Translations under genes and position numbers: made by a program | Part shown: one piece after another, positions 60,640-64,000 of the stretch | Position numbering within the stretch: the stretch's first letter is position 1 | Layout: the number at the start of each line of letters is the position of its first letter | Source: an uncultured Eubacteriales bacterium | GTDB lineage: Bacteria; Bacillota; Clostridia; Christensenellales; Aristaeellaceae | Reading direction: 5' to 3' | NCBI GenBank assembly: GCA_902799045.1 | Contig: CADBZH010000003.1 | Location: 1 to 64,000 of the forward strand | DNA: 64,000 nucleotides | The notes under the pieces: generated by a model | Seen by the model: the letters and a program-made list of their open reading frames with translations, nothing else | Database searches by the model: none | What the model was told of the DNA's origin: nothing

Positions 60640-63600
60640 TTATGCGTCGATCGTACTGATCGTCAGCGTGGTCTCCTCCAGCACGTCCAGCAGCACGCGC
60701 ACGGTGTCCAGGCTCGTGAACAGGGTGATGTTGTTCTCGGTGGCGGCGCGGCGGATCTTCACGCCGTCGGTGAGGGCGCTGACGGAGTTGATGTTGCGCG
60801 TGTTGATGACGTAGGCGATGTGGCCCTGGCGCATGGACTCCATGATCTCGTCGCTGTTGTCCTCGCCGATCTTCTTGAGCACGTGGGTGCGGATGCCGCG
60901 CTCCTTGAGGTAGGCCGCGGTGCCCTCGGTGGCCTCGATGTTGAAGCCCAGGTTGTAGAACCGGCGGATCAGCGGCTCGGCCTCGGCCTTGTCGCCCCGC
61001 GCGATGGTGGCGAACACGGTGCCGTAGTTCTGCAGCCGCAGCCCCGCGGCCTGCAGCGCCTTGTAGAGCGCGCGGTTCAGCTTGTCGTCATAGCCGATGG
61101 CCTCGCCGGTGGACTTCATCTCCGGGCTCAGGTAGGCGTCCAGGCCCTTGATCTTGTTGAAGGAGAACACCGGCACCTTCACGTAGCAGCGCTTCTTCTC
61201 CTCCGGATACAGGTCGAAGATGCCCTGCTCCTTCAGGCTCTTGCCCAGGATGGCCTCGGTGGCGATGTCGGCCAGGGACCAGCCGGTGGCCTTCGAGAGG
61301 AAGGGCACCGTGCGGCTCGAGCGCGGGTTGACCTCGATGATGTAGACGTTCTCGTCCTTGTCCACGATGAACTGGATGTTGTACAGGCCCACGATGCCGA
61401 TGCCCAGGCCCAGCTTCTTGGCGTATTGCAGGATGACGCCCTTGACCCTGTTGGAGATCGAGAAGGCGGGGTAGACGGAGATGGAGTCGCCGGAGTGGAT
61501 GCCGGTGCGCTCCACCAGCTCCATGATGCCGGGCACGAACACGTCGCGGCCGTCGCAGATGGCGTCCACCTCGACCTCCTTGCCCTGGATGTAGTGGTCC
61601 ACCAGCACGGGCTTGTCGGCGTCGATCTCCACGGCCTCCTTGAGATAGCGGCGCAGCTGCTGCTCGTTGGCCACGATCTGCATGGCCCGGCCGCCCAGCA
61701 CAAAGCTCGGGCGCACCAGCACCGGATAGCCGATCTCACTGGCGGCCTGCACGCCCTCCTCCACGTTCGTCACGGCGCGGCCCTGGGGCTGGGGAATGTT
61801 CAAATCCTTCAGGATCTGCTCGAAGCTGCCGCGGTCCTCGGCGCGCTCAATGGCGGCGCAGTCCGTGCCGATCAGCTTCACGCCCCGCTCCATCAGCGGC
61901 TGGGCCAGGTTGATGGCCGTCTGGCCGCCCAGCGAGGTGATCACGCCCTCCGGCTGCTCGTAGTCGATGACGTTCATCACGTCCTCCGGCGTCAGCGGCT
62001 CGAAGTACAGCTTGTCGCTGGTCTTGTAGTCGGTGGAGACGGTCTCCGGGTTGTTGTTGATGATGATGGCCTCGTAGCCGTTGCGGCGGATGGTCTGCAC
62101 CGCGTGGACGGTGGAGTAGTCGAATTCCACGCCCTGGCCGATGCGGATCGGGCCCGCGCCCAGCACGACGATCTTCTTCTTGTCGGTGCGGATGCTCCTG
62201 TTCTCGCCGCGGTAGGAGGAGTACAGGTAGGGGATGTAGGCGCCGGTGTGCAGCGTGTCCACCATCGGGAAGTTCGGCGTGATGCCGTTTTCCTTGCGCA
62301 GCCGGCAGACGGACAGCTCGTCCGTGTGCCACAGCTCGGCGATGGTCAGATCGGCAAAGCCCATGGACTTGGCGGCGGCCAGGGCCTTCACGTCTCCGGG
62401 CTTGGCCTTCAGGATCTCCTCCATGTCGGTGATGCGCTTGATGCTCTCCAGGAACAGCGGCGTGATCATCGTGATTGCGTGCAGCTTGTCCATCGGCGCG
62501 CCGCGGCGGATCAGCTCCGTGACGGCGAAGATGCCGTCGGAGCGGAAGTCCTTGATGTAGCGCCAGAGGCCGTCGTCGTCCATGTCCGCGAACTTCTTGA
62601 GGCTCAGGTGGTGCGCGCCGTTTTCCAGCGAGCGCACGGATTTCAGCATGCACTCCTCCAGGCTCGCGCCGATGCCCATCACCTCGCCGGTGGCCTTCAT
62701 CTGGGTGCCCAGCAGGTTCGGCGCGGAGGCGAACTTGTCAAAGGGGAAGCGGGGGAACTTGGCCACCACGTAGTCCAGGCTCGGCTCGATGGCGGCGGTG
62801 CCGCCGGCCACGGGGATGTCCTCCAGGGCCATGCCCAGGGCGATCTTGGCCGTCACCGAGGCGATGGGGTAGCCAGAGGCCTTGCTGGCCAGCGCCGACG
62901 AGCGGCTGACGCGGGGGTTGACCTCGATCAGGTAGTATTCGCTGGTTTCGGGATGCAGCGCGAACTGCACGTTGCAGCCGCCCTCGATCTTGAGCTCCCG
63001 GATGATCCTGATGGCGCTGTCGTTGAGCATCTTCAAATCGTGGTCGTTCAGCGACAGGATGGGGGCCACCACGATGCTGTCGCCGGTGTGCACGCCCACG
63101 GGGTCCACGTTCTCCATGCCGCAGATGGTGATGGCGTGGTCGTTGGAGTCGCGCATGACCTCGAACTCGATCTCCTTGAAGCCCTTGACGCTCTTCTCCA
63201 CCAGCACCTGGTGGACGGGGGACAGCTTGAAGCCGTTGGTGCCGACCTCAATGAGTTCCTCCTCATTGTAGGCGAAGCCGCCGCCGGTGCCGCCCAGGGT
63301 GAAGGCGGGGCGCAGCACCACGGGATAGCCGATGCGCCGGGCCGCTGCCTTGGCCTCCTCCAAATCGTAGGTGATCTCCGAGGGAATGACCGGCTCGCCG
63401 ATCGACTGGCACATCTCCTTGAAAAGCTCCCGGTCCTCGGCCCGCTCGATGGAGGTGAACGGCGTGCCCAGCAGCTCCACCTGGCACTCCCGCAGCACGC
63501 CCTTCTTTTCCAGCTGCATGGCCAGGTTCAGGCCCGTCTGGCCGCCGATGCCGGGCACGATGGCGTCCGGGCGCTCGTAGCGCAGGATCCTGGCGATGTA

Positions 63601-63816
63601 CTCCAGGGTCAGCGGCTCCATGTACACCTTGTCGGCGATGGACGTGTCCGTCATGATGGTGGCGGGGTTGGAGTTGCAGAGGATGACCTCGTAGCCCTCC
63701 TCCTTCAGCGCCAGACACGCCTGGGTGCCCGCGTAGTCAAATTCCGCCGCCTGGCCGATCACGATGGGGCCGGAGCCGATGATGAGAACCTTCTTGATGT
63801 CCGTGCGCTTTGCCAT
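60640..63816 (-). CDS. carB: Carbamoyl-phosphate synthase large subunit
   Basis: The 1058-residue enzyme shows the duplicated ATP-grasp architecture. The N-terminal carboxyphosphate half has SGPIVIGQAAEFDYAGTQAC and FTLGGTGGGFAYNEEE. The carbamate half has GAGPIRIGQGVEFDYSTVHA and FVLGGRAMQIV. A C-terminal allosteric MGS-like domain starts at about 930. It makes carbamoyl phosphate for pyrimidines and arginine. GGAGGTAA precedes the ATG at 63816. carA, normally just upstream, is absent from the 184 nt left in the window. Confidence 0.97.
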   Translation of the reverse strand: MAKRTDIKKVLIIGSGPIVIGQAAEFDYAGTQACLALKEEGYEVILCNSNPATIMTDTSIADKVYMEPLTLEYIARILRYERPDAIVPGIGGQTGLNLAMQLEKKGVLRECQVELLGTPFTSIERAEDRELFKEMCQSIGEPVIPSEITYDLEEAKAAARRIGYPVVLRPAFTLGGTGGGFAYNEEELIEVGTNGFKLSPVHQVLVEKSVKGFKEIEFEVMRDSNDHAITICGMENVDPVGVHTGDSIVVAPILSLNDHDLKMLNDSAIRIIRELKIEGGCNVQFALHPETSEYYLIEVNPRVSRSSALASKASGYPIASVTAKIALGMALEDIPVAGGTAAIEPSLDYVVAKFPRFPFDKFASAPNLLGTQMKATGEVMGIGASLEECMLKSVRSLENGAHHLSLKKFADMDDDGLWRYIKDFRSDGIFAVTELIRRGAPMDKLHAITMITPLFLESIKRITDMEEILKAKPGDVKALAAAKSMGFADLTIAELWHTDELSVCRLRKENGITPNFPMVDTLHTGAYIPYLYSSYRGENRSIRTDKKKIVVLGAGPIRIGQGVEFDYSTVHAVQTIRRNGYEAIIINNNPETVSTDYKTSDKLYFEPLTPEDVMNVIDYEQPEGVITSLGGQTAINLAQPLMERGVKLIGTDCAAIERAEDRGSFEQILKDLNIPQPQGRAVTNVEEGVQAASEIGYPVLVRPSFVLGGRAMQIVANEQQLRRYLKEAVEIDADKPVLVDHYIQGKEVEVDAICDGRDVFVPGIMELVERTGIHSGDSISVYPAFSISNRVKGVILQYAKKLGLGIGIVGLYNIQFIVDKDENVYIIEVNPRSSRTVPFLSKATGWSLADIATEAILGKSLKEQGIFDLYPEEKKRCYVKVPVFSFNKIKGLDAYLSPEMKSTGEAIGYDDKLNRALYKALQAAGLRLQNYGTVFATIARGDKAEAEPLIRRFYNLGFNIEATEGTAAYLKERGIRTHVLKKIGEDNSDEIMESMRQGHIAYVINTRNINSVSALTDGVKIRRAATENNITLFTSLDTVRVLLDVLEETTLTISTIDA

Positions 63817-63853
63817 GTGTGTTTACCTCCGTAATGTGTTCGATTCGGCAGCC

Positions 63854-63859
63854 ATTATA
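63854..63859 (-). promoter_or_regulatory. Probable -10 box upstream of carB
   Basis: A perfect TATAAT on the minus strand, preceded by a TG-poor, AT-rich stretch and only a weak -35 match. It lies 38 nt before the carB start. No PyrR-type attenuator hairpin is visible between it and the gene. Confidence 0.45.
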
Positions 63860-64000
63860 ACAAACGGGTTATTTATACCGTGGATATTCTGGCATTAAAT
63901 CAATCAATCATATTCCTTTGAAAATATTACCCTTTTTTGTGAGCATGGCGGATGCCACGCTTCCCACCCACATTCTATTTGAAACATCATGAGGATTCAA

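Noticed and set aside
60601-63834. 1077-codon open frame opposite carB
   Set aside because: Same GC-driven effect; carB has complete ATP-grasp motifs and a ribosome-binding site.

Overview
The window looks like a chromosomal segment of a GC-rich, probably spore-forming Bacillota (class Clostridia, gut-associated type). Supporting signs are a BofA-family pro-sigma-K processing gene, a long surface protein built of Cna-B/pilin-type domains, a YkuD L,D-transpeptidase with peptidoglycan-binding repeats, strong Shine-Dalgarno sites, consensus -35/-10 promoters, and a pyrimidine operon containing both pyrI and the PyrD-PyrK pair. The species cannot be fixed from this window.

Region 1 (1-21.1 kb) is an accessory defence island. 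It starts with a frameshifted PLD/SF2-helicase/DUF3427 gene cut by the window edge. A type I restriction-modification locus follows (2.8-12.1 kb): two different HsdM proteins, a half-length HsdS, a full HsdS, a tyrosine recombinase, a promoterless silent HsdS cassette and HsdR. The silent cassette begins and ends with the same 22-nt sequences that bound the second specificity half of the active hsdS, in the same orientation and reading frame. This is the signature of a specificity-switching locus. Next come a GmrSD-like (DUF262/DUF1524) nuclease, a SprT-like protease, small mobile-element-type genes, an AbiEi/AbiEii toxin-antitoxin pair with a visible operator, and an AT-rich three-gene operon (18.2-21.1 kb). 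That operon encodes a predicted PD-(D/E)XK nuclease interrupted by a winged helix, a Hanks-type Ser/Thr kinase and a protein of unknown family. It is my best candidate for an undescribed defence system. The island stops at a tRNA cluster (Leu-CAG, Tyr, Thr).

Region 2 (21.7-45.6 kb) is mostly envelope and housekeeping: a DtxR/MntR-like regulator, an AAA-CYTH fusion, a HAD hydrolase, the 3392-residue surface protein with a structured 5' leader, the L,D-transpeptidase, BofA, two anchored extracytoplasmic proteins, an esterase, a stand-alone FakA-C-like domain, xanthine phosphoribosyltransferase, a CBS/CorC membrane protein and a tRNA nucleotidyltransferase.

Region 3 (45.6-53.8 kb) is rpoB-rpoC behind a strong promoter and a leader with two perfect hairpins. 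Region 4 (53.8-64 kb) is the pyrimidine cluster on the minus strand: carB, then a P-loop kinase and a GNAT acetyltransferase, then pyrK, pyrD, pyrF, pyrE, pyrB and pyrI. carA, pyrC and pyrR are not in the window.

Intergenic DNA from 34.6 kb on is rich in dispersed palindromes and MITE-like elements, including a 91-nt sequence present twice 13.8 kb apart.
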